DNA of 64,000 nt, taken from assembly GCA_937899395.1 (NCBI GenBank), contig CALBPU010000181.1, forward strand, positions 1 to 64,000. Direction: 5' to 3'. Below are positions 48,001 to 56,274 of the stretch, piece by piece. A program made the translations under genes and the position numbers. The notes under the pieces were generated by a model. It worked only from the letters and a program-made list of their open reading frames with translations. It was not told the origin of the DNA and ran no database searches. Each line of letters starts with the position of its first letter. Positions within the stretch are counted from its first letter, which is position 1. This DNA is from an uncultured Fretibacterium sp. (GTDB taxonomy: Bacteria; Synergistota; Synergistia; Synergistales; Aminobacteriaceae).

Positions 48001-50453
48001 ACATGTCTTCCGAAGACCTTGAGATAGAATATGATGATGATTATTCTGTATTCTCAGATCTATTCTGGGATCTTGATGATGATGAAATACCTTCGAGCTT
48101 CAGCAAAGATACAATCTCTATTACCGACAGCGAAGGCACAAAATATTATTACGGCAGAGATTTCAAAATCAACACCGACGGAACGATTAAATGGCTCGAC
48201 TCAATCCCGACAGGCCCTGATGAAAAATCCGAATATATTATCACTTATGAAAGCTTCGACGCTCTCTCAACAACGTCAACTTTTGATTCAAGCAATCCTA
48301 ATTCAACTGTAAAAATTCAAGTTGACAATTACGGAAATTATTCAGACAGCACAGGCACTTATTTGAGTTATGAACAAATGCTCTCAAGCATGGGACTTAC
48401 AACAAGCTCTGCAAGCAATATAATCGACTCTTCATTCAAGAAAGCTAATCTGTTCACTATCACAGATGAAAATGATAATGAATATACTTACGGCACTGAT
48501 TTCGTAATTAGAATGAGCGATGATTATGTTGACGGTGTAACGGGAGAACATTTGGCTGTTATTGAATGGCTGGACGATGACGATTCAAACTCACCTGCAA
48601 ACGGCTTGAATTTTACTCTCACTTACGGTTCTGACGGCGGAGAAGAATTTTCAATGGACGAAGCAATTACTCGTTCAAATTCTGATGTAATTGTTTCAGG
48701 TGTCAGCGGCACTCCTGTTTATTCTGAATTTGAGAGCGGAACTGTTACGATTAATCAGGCCGGAAGAACTTATTATCAGGGCTATGATTTTGATGTCGGA
48801 ACTAATGACAACGGCGAAACTGTTATCAACTGGAAAACAGGCACCGATTACGAATGGTATTTACCAAATTCAGGCCAATATTCCCGCTACACTGTAAATC
48901 TTGTAACTTCTGACGGAACTGAAAAAACTTATTCAGGTGTTAGAAATTACGAGGACACTTTAGACATGAGAGATTACGGCTTCACTAACGTAGACGGCAG
49001 TTTGACTTCAATTAAGTACGGCGGTAAAACTTACGACTTAACAAGCACAACAGTTGATGAAGACGGTAAAACAGATACTGATTACGCTGCTGAACGTAAC
49101 GGAATTACCGTTAATAACGGTACTAACGGAGGCGTAAAAGTTTTCAATTTCGATTGGACAGTACCGAATTTAACATCTCGTGAAGGCTTGCCTACTTACG
49201 GTTCTGACGTTGAAATTGAATATGATTATTGCGCTAATACTTTCTCTTTATCTGATGAAGGAGACGGGATTATTGATTTACTCGGACTTGAAGACGATGT
49301 TACACAAGCTCTTAATGCTGTTATTGAACTTAACGGCGTTGAAATTGAAAAGGACTTGAACGACATCGGCTCATCTTACGAGAACGAAATTTCAAATCTC
49401 AAGGGCGTAACTCTTCACTTAAAAGGAACTGGAAAAGTATCGCTTGATATTTCACATGACGCTGAAAAAGCTGTAACGTCGATTCAGACATTCGTTGAAA
49501 ATTATAATTCTTTAATGACTTGGATTAATACACGAATGACTGAAAGCCAAGTTGATGATGATACGGCAGCTACGATTGATTCTGATGATTTCAGAATGAG
49601 ATGGGGACTTTTACACGGAAACTCACTGCTTAGAAACGCTAAAAGCAGCATGAGAGATATTACCGCAAGAAATTACACTTTCTCATTCACAGAACGAAAA
49701 AGTTCAACAGAAATTTACGGGCCTATGTCTTTTAACGGACTTAAGAATGATTCGACATTGAGGCTTCGAGTAGGTTCTGTATATGCTGACGTTATAATTT
49801 CACCGACTGATACATTGCAAGACATCGTTGACAAAATTAACGACTCTTCAAATTCCGCAATGAGAAATATTTTTTACGGTTCGGACGGGAAATTATTGGA
49901 TCAACCGTTACTCAAAGCAAGTATCAGTTCGGATAAATTAGTTATCAAATCAACATCAGAAGATGAAATTACTATTTCAGGTTCTGCTGCATTAAATGCC
50001 CTCAAAATGAATTACACTTACAAGGGCGTTTATCAGCTTGGAATTGCGACAACTTCCGACGATTACGGCAAGAGCGGAGAACTTGAATTTGACGAAGAAA
50101 AATTCATGGAAGCTCTTGAAGATAATCCCGATGAAGTACAGGAATTAATGTTGAAATATACCGCTGAAATGGATACATGGTTGAAATCAATGTTGACGAC
50201 TTCGGCATCAGGTGAAACTTCAGGAACTTTAACGAGGCAGATTGAAGATTTAGAATCTCAAATTAACGACATTAACGATTACCTTGAAGATTATCAGGAC
50301 AGACTCGATCGAATGGAGGAAAATTTGAGGACTAAATACGCTGCCGCAGAACAAAATATTTCAAAGTTATCCCAGCAGGCAAGCGCAATCGCAGCAATCT
50401 TACAACAGTTAAGCGGAAATAACTCTAATAATTCCTCAAGTTCATCAAGCTAG
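45051..50453 (+). CDS. fliD: giant flagellar hook-associated protein 2 (FliD, filament cap)
   Basis: Forms the cap at the tip of the flagellar filament under which flagellin assembles. The N-terminal FliD domain is clear (SGVVSGMDWEGMIDSVIE, then LSTLKLPSTYKA and a VKQLATAQ strand) and so is the C-terminal domain (VTSIQTFVENYNSLMTWINT, LEFDEEKFMEALEDNPDEV) with its closing coiled coil (LTRQIEDLESQINDINDYLE). At 1800 residues it is two to four times the usual length. The extra ~1000 residues (about 240-1290) hold about ten repeats of a roughly 100-residue module with YxYGxDFxI...IxW...Y.V.Y. AGGAGG precedes the ATG. No other flagellar gene is in the window. Confidence 0.92.
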   Translation: MATMSVSGVVSGMDWEGMIDSVIESASNAAYVQVNKKTNLTNKKTLFEEMKVSMQTIQSSLSTLKLPSTYKAKEIDIERIDTNGSYKGVLTATVNADAEVNVHELEVKQLATAQTNRSKQITSSTLKSTLGGLDSSKFYINAGGQQVGIDVYATDSLDSLKSRINTTLKSLNTPLAVSASVVDSKLILKSDYTGLGKTTVEGTLKDKYTTTGCTSLATLITNTDAGTTTNIVVSDDYLDELKVTSGSSSYTIHKDYEVVNNEIRWKQYEDTNAVKLGDSVSAVYTMGADDVIEVKATRGSGDSDSVDFGFDVKDYGTLGNRMKIKSVQTKTETEVIDDSLLQEPTEAELASETGIDEDGNEYVDTFSYTEVKGETEDDDSTYILSRTRTTTINSYYTYGTDFTYSDGKINWITKPDKTTNEPSSYTVSYTKDNSVDFNVSATKTKEFEQPTSYTVSYQKENYVVSTREIPNNGTNNPSVYSGWFGGYTFDTLANELSEIGIGTVTADDGYAYLDLYGTNEISVKVGDTEYVYGQDYVIRSSSNGSIVVDFTKGDDPTSGGVGQYRTKKGITPVATGNDIPSSFTLVRNRTYLYKTDTDEDSVYSNILSMADGDYSGITIKDSDNNTYYYTSDSTQLDNEHFMIDAHGSIVWAEEAAADDEINIDDLFTHYKEITGSELGTVTLTGTDGIIRTYIDPDDDYRDAFTITSDNGKTYEYGRDFVIRVNDNGQGYVVSWLVSGDRNKDGKYTTQDTNVAVSAYTQHKNISTLGFQVAPDAETYPNYKFNFEYEKLDTTTKTVSSSATDKTLETILGYELSEDEYEDLVIKNGSTTYEYGYDFTIETDDDGNAYISWIDTTPKKPSEDVTFKISYYTGDTYKSKNIAPTSSSTTTNLVEIVIDDGDKMSWNDIQNVTSADDFDPSDIYVIDNNGKRFEYGTHFTFAVTGNQNSKNDAGELLPRITWNTSNVSASDLTTPYNVYYKTGLNMSSEDLEIEYDDDYSVFSDLFWDLDDDEIPSSFSKDTISITDSEGTKYYYGRDFKINTDGTIKWLDSIPTGPDEKSEYIITYESFDALSTTSTFDSSNPNSTVKIQVDNYGNYSDSTGTYLSYEQMLSSMGLTTSSASNIIDSSFKKANLFTITDENDNEYTYGTDFVIRMSDDYVDGVTGEHLAVIEWLDDDDSNSPANGLNFTLTYGSDGGEEFSMDEAITRSNSDVIVSGVSGTPVYSEFESGTVTINQAGRTYYQGYDFDVGTNDNGETVINWKTGTDYEWYLPNSGQYSRYTVNLVTSDGTEKTYSGVRNYEDTLDMRDYGFTNVDGSLTSIKYGGKTYDLTSTTVDEDGKTDTDYAAERNGITVNNGTNGGVKVFNFDWTVPNLTSREGLPTYGSDVEIEYDYCANTFSLSDEGDGIIDLLGLEDDVTQALNAVIELNGVEIEKDLNDIGSSYENEISNLKGVTLHLKGTGKVSLDISHDAEKAVTSIQTFVENYNSLMTWINTRMTESQVDDDTAATIDSDDFRMRWGLLHGNSLLRNAKSSMRDITARNYTFSFTERKSSTEIYGPMSFNGLKNDSTLRLRVGSVYADVIISPTDTLQDIVDKINDSSNSAMRNIFYGSDGKLLDQPLLKASISSDKLVIKSTSEDEITISGSAALNALKMNYTYKGVYQLGIATTSDDYGKSGELEFDEEKFMEALEDNPDEVQELMLKYTAEMDTWLKSMLTTSASGETSGTLTRQIEDLESQINDINDYLEDYQDRLDRMEENLRTKYAAAEQNISKLSQQASAIAAILQQLSGNNSNNSSSSSS
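45790..48920 (+). repeat. about ten diverged module repeats inside fliD
   Basis: Each unit encodes a segment of about 70-120 residues containing the pattern aromatic-x-YG-x-DF-x-I, a turn with Asp/Asn/Gly, I-x-W, then a Ser/Thr-rich loop and a final Y-x-V-x-Y strand. Examples are YTYGTDFTYSDGKINW, YEYGRDFVIRV, YEYGYDFTIET, FEYGTHFTFAV, YYYGRDFKINTDGTIKW, YTYGTDFVIRM and YYQGYDFDVGT. Copies are diverged in DNA, so the expansion is not recent. Confidence 0.8.
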
Positions 50454-50499
50454 TGAACTTACAAAAATTTTTCGGGAATGTACAGAAATGAAAATAAAA

Positions 50500-50537
50500 A
50501 AGGGGTTAGGAGTTAAAAGCTCCGCCCCTTAAAATTT
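50500..50537. terminator. terminator between convergent fliD and the duplicated hydrolase gene
   Basis: AAGGGG...GGAG pairs with CTCC...CCCCTT, with an A-run before it and AAAATTTTT after it, so it can serve both strands. It ends at the hydrolase stop codon. Confidence 0.75.
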
Positions 50538-53500
50538 TTAGTGTTTTTTACGAGATATAAGGTAAAACGCAAGACAAAACATTGCGCTGAAGCCCAATCC
50601 TGAATTACAGCCTGAACCGCTACTGCCAAGCGTACTCTTGTTTTCATCATCAGGGTCTGTTTCAAGCTCGTCATCAATTTCGACATTCAAGTTCTTAACC
50701 CATTCTGCAACACTATCGTTATAGATCGTGTACTCAAATTCAGTCATAGGCTTATAGAGCGGGTAAATATAGTTAGGCTGGTTTGTTTCCTCGCCGCCGA
50801 AAGTATAAGTGCCCGATGCCGTTGTACCATTGGGATCATTGTACGGTTTTCCGAGATATTTCCATGCAACGACTTTGGTTACTGAATGATCTGTTTCGCC
50901 CCATGCTTTGAACTGCCAAGAAAGTAAGCCGGAAATGTGAACGTGCTTATCAATCCATTCATCGCTCTTGCCAGCCTCTTTATAGAGAGCTGTGAGAACG
51001 TTGTAAGTATCTTGAGCTACAGCGGGGTTTGCACCGTCAGTTTCGCCGTTGAACATCCAAGTTGAGACTTCGTTTTCAATCATTGCATTGACTTCTGCTT
51101 CAGTCCACTGTTGGAAGCTGCTGTGTTCCACTGTACCGTCCATTGCTTCCATATCCTCTGTACTGCTAACCATCATTCCGAAGTTGCCGTTGCATTCAAC
51201 ATAAGCGTTAATTAAGTCAGGACGCTGGCGAACAACATCGGAGGCAATGATCGTTCCTTGAGAGTTACCTACTAATGTGATGTTATCTACATCGGCATTC
51301 CAGTTTTGCACAGCGTAATCCATAACGCTAGCTATCTCAGCTGCAGCATTTTCTGTGTTGTTGGAGTGAACGTTGACGCTCATGATAATAGCATCAGGAT
51401 ATTGTCTGTGCCATTCAGTCATCATAACATCGTAAACTGTATTACAGCCGGGGTTGTTGGCATCTGTTTCTCCATCATAGGAACGTCCGTCAGAGCCTTT
51501 GCCGTCGACTACTTCCCAATAGCAAACACCGCCTCCGGTCTGATAATCTACAATAGGATAAGGATTAGCTCGATTGGCATCATAGTTATCTGGCCATATA
51601 ACGAAGACGGGAACGCATTTTTCGGTACCTTGAGCTTCGTTAATAAGGTCATAGCTTTCGGCATCTCTTCCGATGTTGACCATAACAAGCTCGACTTTAT
51701 CAAGGTCATCTGTAAGAATGGTCTCTTTCCAAGGAGTATTACTGAGCATCTTGCCAACGCCGTTAGTTGAAGCTATTCCGTCTTTAACGCTTGCACCGCC
51801 CACACAGAGAACGAGATCCAAGTTCTCTCTGCGCTGCAAACCTTTGTTGAGCTTATTCGGGTAAATTGTAACGCCAAGTGCATCGTTTTTTTCTTCACTG
51901 CCGTAATGAAGCTTACCTTCCGTGTCAATATACCAAGCAGAGCTGGTGCAGAGTGTTCCGTAAGTTTCGCGTGAACGGTCTGTAACTTTATCTGTAGTCT
52001 GAGAATCAACGGTCAATGTAACCTTATTGCCTTCAACAGAAATATCAGTGATTTTCATAGCGCCAAATTCCGGATTATTGAAACCACGATCGTAGACAGC
52101 ATAGTCCGTAAGCTTCACGCCTGTGAGATCGGTTCCAGACTTGTAAACGATCTCAACTTTTCCAACCTTATAGCCATAGAAGCAGGCTTCAGCGATGGCT
52201 TGAATACTTTCGATTTCTGAGGCTGAAGGAGCAGAGGATTTACCAAGTGCCCAGTTGATGAAGTTATCGCCGTAAACGATGTACTCATGCCCGTCTTTCT
52301 TTCCCTGATCGCCGCCAGTGGTACGAACGCCACGTGTTACTACTTCATAAGTATCGCCGATAGCCGTTTTCTCGTCGTAAGTGAGAACGCCGTCAACAAC
52401 ATCACAATCTGAACCGTAGTAAATACCGCGACCGTTTTTCGCTTCGCCGAAGTACCAATAATTAATTCTAGTGGTTGAGTGATCGCTCTCGCCCCAATAG
52501 TAGAAAGGTTCTGACGGGAAAGCAGTCAAGCGAAGGTTCTCGGAAATCCAAGCATCGTCCATGCCAGCTTTCTCGTAAGCTGCTGTTTGTTCCTCAACGG
52601 CATTGATGTTATTGAAATCCTGCTCAGCGTCAAATATCCAAGCACGTAAACCTGTTTTAGCAATAGCTAAACGATCATCAGCAGTCCAGAGAGCATAACC
52701 GCTAGTAGGGCCACCAAAAAGACCATTGTTGCAAAGGAAGGTGCCAATGGTGAAATTGTAAGTGTCTTTGTCGAGTGTTCTAGTACGCTCGCTGCTGCCC
52801 CATGTCATAGCGTCTTGGTCATTAGTGTAGGGCTGACCTGCAAGAGCTTGAATAATGGTGCTGGCTGCCATAGTGCTTCTAGAATTGCCGTGAATGATTA
52901 TCTTTGCAGGGTCTACGGAGTAGTTATCGATCATGTACTTCATAACTTTTACGTCATCAACAACGTAATCATAGTCCAAATCCTGACAACTCTTACCATC
53001 TTCATAATAACTTGCGCCGATAGCTGAACGGTCATGAACGTTGACAACAATAGCTTCTTCCCCTAGCCAAGCGGTAGTTGCAGCATCGTACATAACGCCA
53101 GTTCCGAAGTTGTTTGTGCCATCTTCCAGAATCCAGAATGAAGTGCCGTCTCCGGTAAACGTGAAAACTAAAGGATATTTCTTTGAAGCGTCAAAGTCTT
53201 TGGGTTGATAAAGGAAACCTCGAACATAGTTATCTTTCACAGCTTTTGTCAGTGATGCTCCTGTGCTTTCGATCTGAATACCAAGTTCTTCAAAGGATTT
53301 CAATGTTCCTCTGCCGTCATCAGTATTGAAGCCTATGTCTTGAGTTTCAAGCCATTTGTTATTTGCAGTGTACTTGCCGTTATTATCAACTAATGAAAGG
53401 TAAGTGCCTTCGGTATCACCTGCATGACGTAAACGTAACTCTAAGCTCTCACGTTTCTGATAGCCACTGAGACGCATTGTACGTAAATTTGCAGGTAAAG

Positions 53501-54014
53501 CTTTATAACCATTTTCGTCATTATCTTCAGTTCCAAAGTAAATCGTTCCATCTTTAGCTCTGAACCATGGGCCTGTGCAGTAAATACCGAACGCATTGCG
53601 TGAACGGCTTCCGGTTTTGTTCTCACCGTTGTAGATTAATGCGTTTGTCTCTGTGGCATAAGTCCCCTGATAAACGTACAGCGTTACCGTTTGTCCGTCG
53701 ACCTTGAAGGCTTGCAGCTTGACCTGTCCATAATCGGGTGTCTGTGTACCGCGATCTTCCAGTGTGTAAATATTCTGGTAGTTCCCAGCGTTCAGCCCTG
53801 CGAGATCCACACCGTCATTGTAAACGATCTCAACCTGCGTAAGACCTTGCCCGTAAGGGGTCATGTCTGTTGTTGCCTGCAAGCTTTTGACATCGTTAAC
53901 AGTAAGGGTTGTCGCATCTCTTACAGCAGCTAATGACATAGAAGCTAACGCAAGAATAACAACAACTGCTAATAAAAACAACGAATAACCTTTTGAAAAA
54001 CGTTTCCTTTTCAA
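50538..54014 (-). CDS. secreted protein with two tandem alpha/beta-hydrolase units and a Synergist-CTERM sorting tail
   Basis: About 1158 residues. TTG 54014 is used because AAGGAG sits nine bases upstream and it gives a clean signal peptide (MKRKRFSKGYSLFLL); TTG 54035 would translate the ribosome site. Two homologous units follow: each has a strand-rich N-terminal domain (VEIVYNDG / VEIVYKSG, then EDRGTQTPDYG / YDRGFNNPEFG) and a hydrolase domain. The serines are in HGNSRSTMAAS (about S378) and VGNSQGTIIAS (about S918), the histidines in GESDHSTT and GETDHSVT. The protein ends GSSGSGCNSGLG, a hydrophobic stretch and SRKKH, the Synergist-CTERM layout. Probably a surface-anchored esterase or peptidase-like enzyme; substrate unknown. 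Base composition is visibly richer in G+C than its neighbours. Confidence 0.85.
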   Translation of the reverse strand: MKRKRFSKGYSLFLLAVVVILALASMSLAAVRDATTLTVNDVKSLQATTDMTPYGQGLTQVEIVYNDGVDLAGLNAGNYQNIYTLEDRGTQTPDYGQVKLQAFKVDGQTVTLYVYQGTYATETNALIYNGENKTGSRSRNAFGIYCTGPWFRAKDGTIYFGTEDNDENGYKALPANLRTMRLSGYQKRESLELRLRHAGDTEGTYLSLVDNNGKYTANNKWLETQDIGFNTDDGRGTLKSFEELGIQIESTGASLTKAVKDNYVRGFLYQPKDFDASKKYPLVFTFTGDGTSFWILEDGTNNFGTGVMYDAATTAWLGEEAIVVNVHDRSAIGASYYEDGKSCQDLDYDYVVDDVKVMKYMIDNYSVDPAKIIIHGNSRSTMAASTIIQALAGQPYTNDQDAMTWGSSERTRTLDKDTYNFTIGTFLCNNGLFGGPTSGYALWTADDRLAIAKTGLRAWIFDAEQDFNNINAVEEQTAAYEKAGMDDAWISENLRLTAFPSEPFYYWGESDHSTTRINYWYFGEAKNGRGIYYGSDCDVVDGVLTYDEKTAIGDTYEVVTRGVRTTGGDQGKKDGHEYIVYGDNFINWALGKSSAPSASEIESIQAIAEACFYGYKVGKVEIVYKSGTDLTGVKLTDYAVYDRGFNNPEFGAMKITDISVEGNKVTLTVDSQTTDKVTDRSRETYGTLCTSSAWYIDTEGKLHYGSEEKNDALGVTIYPNKLNKGLQRRENLDLVLCVGGASVKDGIASTNGVGKMLSNTPWKETILTDDLDKVELVMVNIGRDAESYDLINEAQGTEKCVPVFVIWPDNYDANRANPYPIVDYQTGGGVCYWEVVDGKGSDGRSYDGETDANNPGCNTVYDVMMTEWHRQYPDAIIMSVNVHSNNTENAAAEIASVMDYAVQNWNADVDNITLVGNSQGTIIASDVVRQRPDLINAYVECNGNFGMMVSSTEDMEAMDGTVEHSSFQQWTEAEVNAMIENEVSTWMFNGETDGANPAVAQDTYNVLTALYKEAGKSDEWIDKHVHISGLLSWQFKAWGETDHSVTKVVAWKYLGKPYNDPNGTTASGTYTFGGEETNQPNYIYPLYKPMTEFEYTIYNDSVAEWVKNLNVEIDDELETDPDDENKSTLGSSGSGCNSGLGFSAMFCLAFYLISRKKH

Positions 54015-54068
54015 AGAAACATCTCTCCTTTCCAATAAAATTTTTAAGAATAATTTAGTGATATTTTA

Positions 54069-54096
54069 ATTATATACATAACCATAACTTTTACAA
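54069..54096 (-). promoter_or_regulatory. promoter of the duplicated hydrolase gene
   Basis: On the minus strand TTGTAA (54096-54091), 16 bases, then TATAAT (54074-54069), about 55 bases before the TTG start: a strong sigma-70 match. Confidence 0.6.
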
Positions 54097-54152
54097 GACT
54101 AAGCATAATTTTCAGTAATTACACTTATGAAGCGTTTATCAGACAGAAATTG

Positions 54153-55223
54153 CTAAACTCTTAATTTTTCGGCTATGTCTTTCGCACTTGGAGGACAGCC
54201 TTTTACATTACGAGATGAATTTTTACAGCAATTCCCGATCCCTAATGCTCCGTCGGGAATTGTTTTGTTTTTCCAGCCCTGACCGATATAAATATTTTCC
54301 CTCAAACCTCTTCCATTAACGTTTAATGCTCTCACTAAACTTGCATAACAAGCTGAACATGCCGAATCTTCATGGACATTCTTAATTAATTTCGCAACAG
54401 TTCCTGAAGGACGTGAAATTTTTGCGGAATGTTCGGGTTCATTGAGGTTGATAATATTTTCAGATGAAAATTTTGTTGAGCCTGCACCGAATTTTTCAGC
54501 GAGTTTTATATAAGGCACGTCATCTAAATCAAGTCCCATTAAACTACAGCCGAAAGAATCAATCATTACAGGGTCAGTTCCTAAATACATTCTATTAGTT
54601 TGAACAGGATTGCCTCCTTCTTCAAAATCCAAATCTCCGCAAATACTGTCAACAATAATTAAGCCTGTTTTTAATACAGCACCAAGAGCAGCGATTGGTT
54701 TTGTGAGACCGAGCGAATGAAATCTTCGTTTTTCTCTATCAGGCAGACAGCCTTTCAAATTTTTTAGCGCACATGTCATTACGGTTTGACAATGTCCTTT
54801 TAAGACGGGAAGATTTACAAGCAAGCCCGCATCTAAAGCACGTGAACAAATTTCCATTGATCCTATTTCAGTTTGAAGAGTTTTAGTTTTGTCTTTTTTC
54901 AGATCGAAAAATGGGACATTATATTTTTCACAGACTTTATCATAACCTGCTCGTTTCATAGCTCTCATTGTGTCAGCAGCAACCCAGCTTCCTTCAATAA
55001 CGCTAATATCTTTAACGCCGTTATCCATGAAATATTCAATGCAGCTGCTTAAAACTCCTGCATGAGTAGTAGCTCCGTTATCAGGTGTACCTGCAACAAC
55101 AAGGTTAGGTTTCAAAGCAACATTTCCGCCTGAAGGGACGAGATTTATTGCATTAGATTCTTCGAGGAGTTTTTTTGTCATCGAATGCGAATCTGTTCCG
55201 TAAATGTTAAAAATTTTGTTCAT
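54153..55223 (-). CDS. DUF362 domain protein with C-terminal cysteine cluster
   Basis: 356 residues of the DUF362 family, found widely in anaerobes and often linked to Fe-S proteins. Seen: VALKPNLVVAGTPDNGATTH, VIEGSWVAADTMRAMKRAGY, NLPVLKGHCQTVMTCALKNLKG and YLGTDPVMIDSFGCSLMGLD, all typical blocks. The C-terminal part has CSACYASL and GNCCKNSSRNVKGCPPSA, four to five cysteines that may hold an iron-sulfur cluster. ATG 55223 has AAAGGAG upstream. Stands alone; function unknown. Confidence 0.88.
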   Translation of the reverse strand: MNKIFNIYGTDSHSMTKKLLEESNAINLVPSGGNVALKPNLVVAGTPDNGATTHAGVLSSCIEYFMDNGVKDISVIEGSWVAADTMRAMKRAGYDKVCEKYNVPFFDLKKDKTKTLQTEIGSMEICSRALDAGLLVNLPVLKGHCQTVMTCALKNLKGCLPDREKRRFHSLGLTKPIAALGAVLKTGLIIVDSICGDLDFEEGGNPVQTNRMYLGTDPVMIDSFGCSLMGLDLDDVPYIKLAEKFGAGSTKFSSENIINLNEPEHSAKISRPSGTVAKLIKNVHEDSACSACYASLVRALNVNGRGLRENIYIGQGWKNKTIPDGALGIGNCCKNSSRNVKGCPPSAKDIAEKLRV

Positions 55224-55277
55224 GATTATTCATTTCTCCTTTATAATATAATAATTATACAAATTCTATAACAGGAT

Positions 55278-55610
55278 GTGATTGAAATTAATAGCTTAAA
55301 ATTTTTGTATTGTAAATCTCGTGAAGCATCGGCTATGGGTTTTATCAGCGAGAACGGTTTTACGGTTTTAAAAGATTCAAAAGTTTCGTATAATATTGTT
55401 CCATCTTTTTCAAAACATAATCCAGGATACTATAATTTAAGAATAAAGTTGGAGAATAACGGGATAATATTTTCAGGAACTTTTCAAAATGATTATGAAT
55501 TTTCCGCTCCTTCTGCAGCTTCATCAGTAGTTTTGGGGAGGTCTTCAAATGGACGCATCGATTGGAAAGATGAAAACGGAAGAATTTTGAGGGAATTAAT
55601 AGAAGATTAA
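55278..55610 (+). CDS. stand-alone DUF4357 domain protein
   Basis: 110 residues. The ending SAPSAASSVVLGRSSNGRID-WKDENGRILREL matches the conserved tail of DUF4357 domains, which usually sit at the C-terminus of GIY-YIG nuclease or methyltransferase-linked proteins. Here no partner domain is present. The N-terminal half has ASAMGFISENGFTVLKDS, the matching first strand block. GTG at 55278 has only a weak ribosome site. Its last four bases overlap the end of the DNA glycosylase gene on the other strand. Confidence 0.7.
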   Translation: MIEINSLKFLYCKSREASAMGFISENGFTVLKDSKVSYNIVPSFSKHNPGYYNLRIKLENNGIIFSGTFQNDYEFSAPSAASSVVLGRSSNGRIDWKDENGRILRELIED

Positions 55611-56191
55611 ACTTTTGAAACAAATTTATTTCCTTCAATAAAGTATCGCCATAAAAAATTTTTACATTCTTCAGCGTAATCAATATTAATTCTCGGAGAT
55701 GTAATAATGTTCATGGCCGAATTTTTGTTATTTTTGTTATCTAAAATGTAAATATTATTTCCGCATAAATCTTCTCCGTAATTTTCTTTCGTAATGTTTA
55801 ACGCTTGACATAATTTTCCAGGCCCATTGCATAAATTTATAAGTTTTTCAGTTTTTCGTCTTTCTTTCATTATCTCAATTCCCTCTAAAGGTTCTAAAGC
55901 ACGAACCAATACAGCTTCGGGTTTGTCGTTAGAATTTGCGGTTACGTTGAAGCAGTAATACATTCCGTAAATCATGTATATATAAGCATAACCGCCTTCA
56001 CGAAATTGAATTTCGGTTCTCGAAGTCCGTTTGTTGTTATAAGTATGAGCTGCTTTATCTTCAGGGCCTTTATATGCTTCAACCTCGACAATAATTCCCG
56101 ATGTTTCACCATGCACAAGAATTTTCCCGATTAAATCACGTGCAACTATATTTACATCTCTGAGATAAAAATCACGGTTTATTTTTTTCAT
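55607..56191 (-). CDS. 3-methyladenine DNA glycosylase (AAG/MPG type)
   Basis: Removes alkylated purines in base-excision repair. 194 residues, normal length. Motifs: LARDLIGKIL-like VARDLIGKILVH, the catalytic Glu in GIIVEVEAYKGPEDKAAH, GGYAYIYMIYGMYYCFNV and the NGPGKLCQALNI loop. ATG 56191 lies 84 bases from the divergent papain-LRR gene. Confidence 0.94.
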   Translation of the reverse strand: MKKINRDFYLRDVNIVARDLIGKILVHGETSGIIVEVEAYKGPEDKAAHTYNNKRTSRTEIQFREGGYAYIYMIYGMYYCFNVTANSNDKPEAVLVRALEPLEGIEIMKERRKTEKLINLCNGPGKLCQALNITKENYGEDLCGNNIYILDNKNNKNSAMNIITSPRINIDYAEECKNFLWRYFIEGNKFVSKV

Positions 56192-56274
56192 TTGAGAATT
56201 ATAACATCTTGAATTTTTAACGGCTTTATGATAGAAATATTTTTTACAAAAAATTTTTCAAGGAGAAATTAAAA

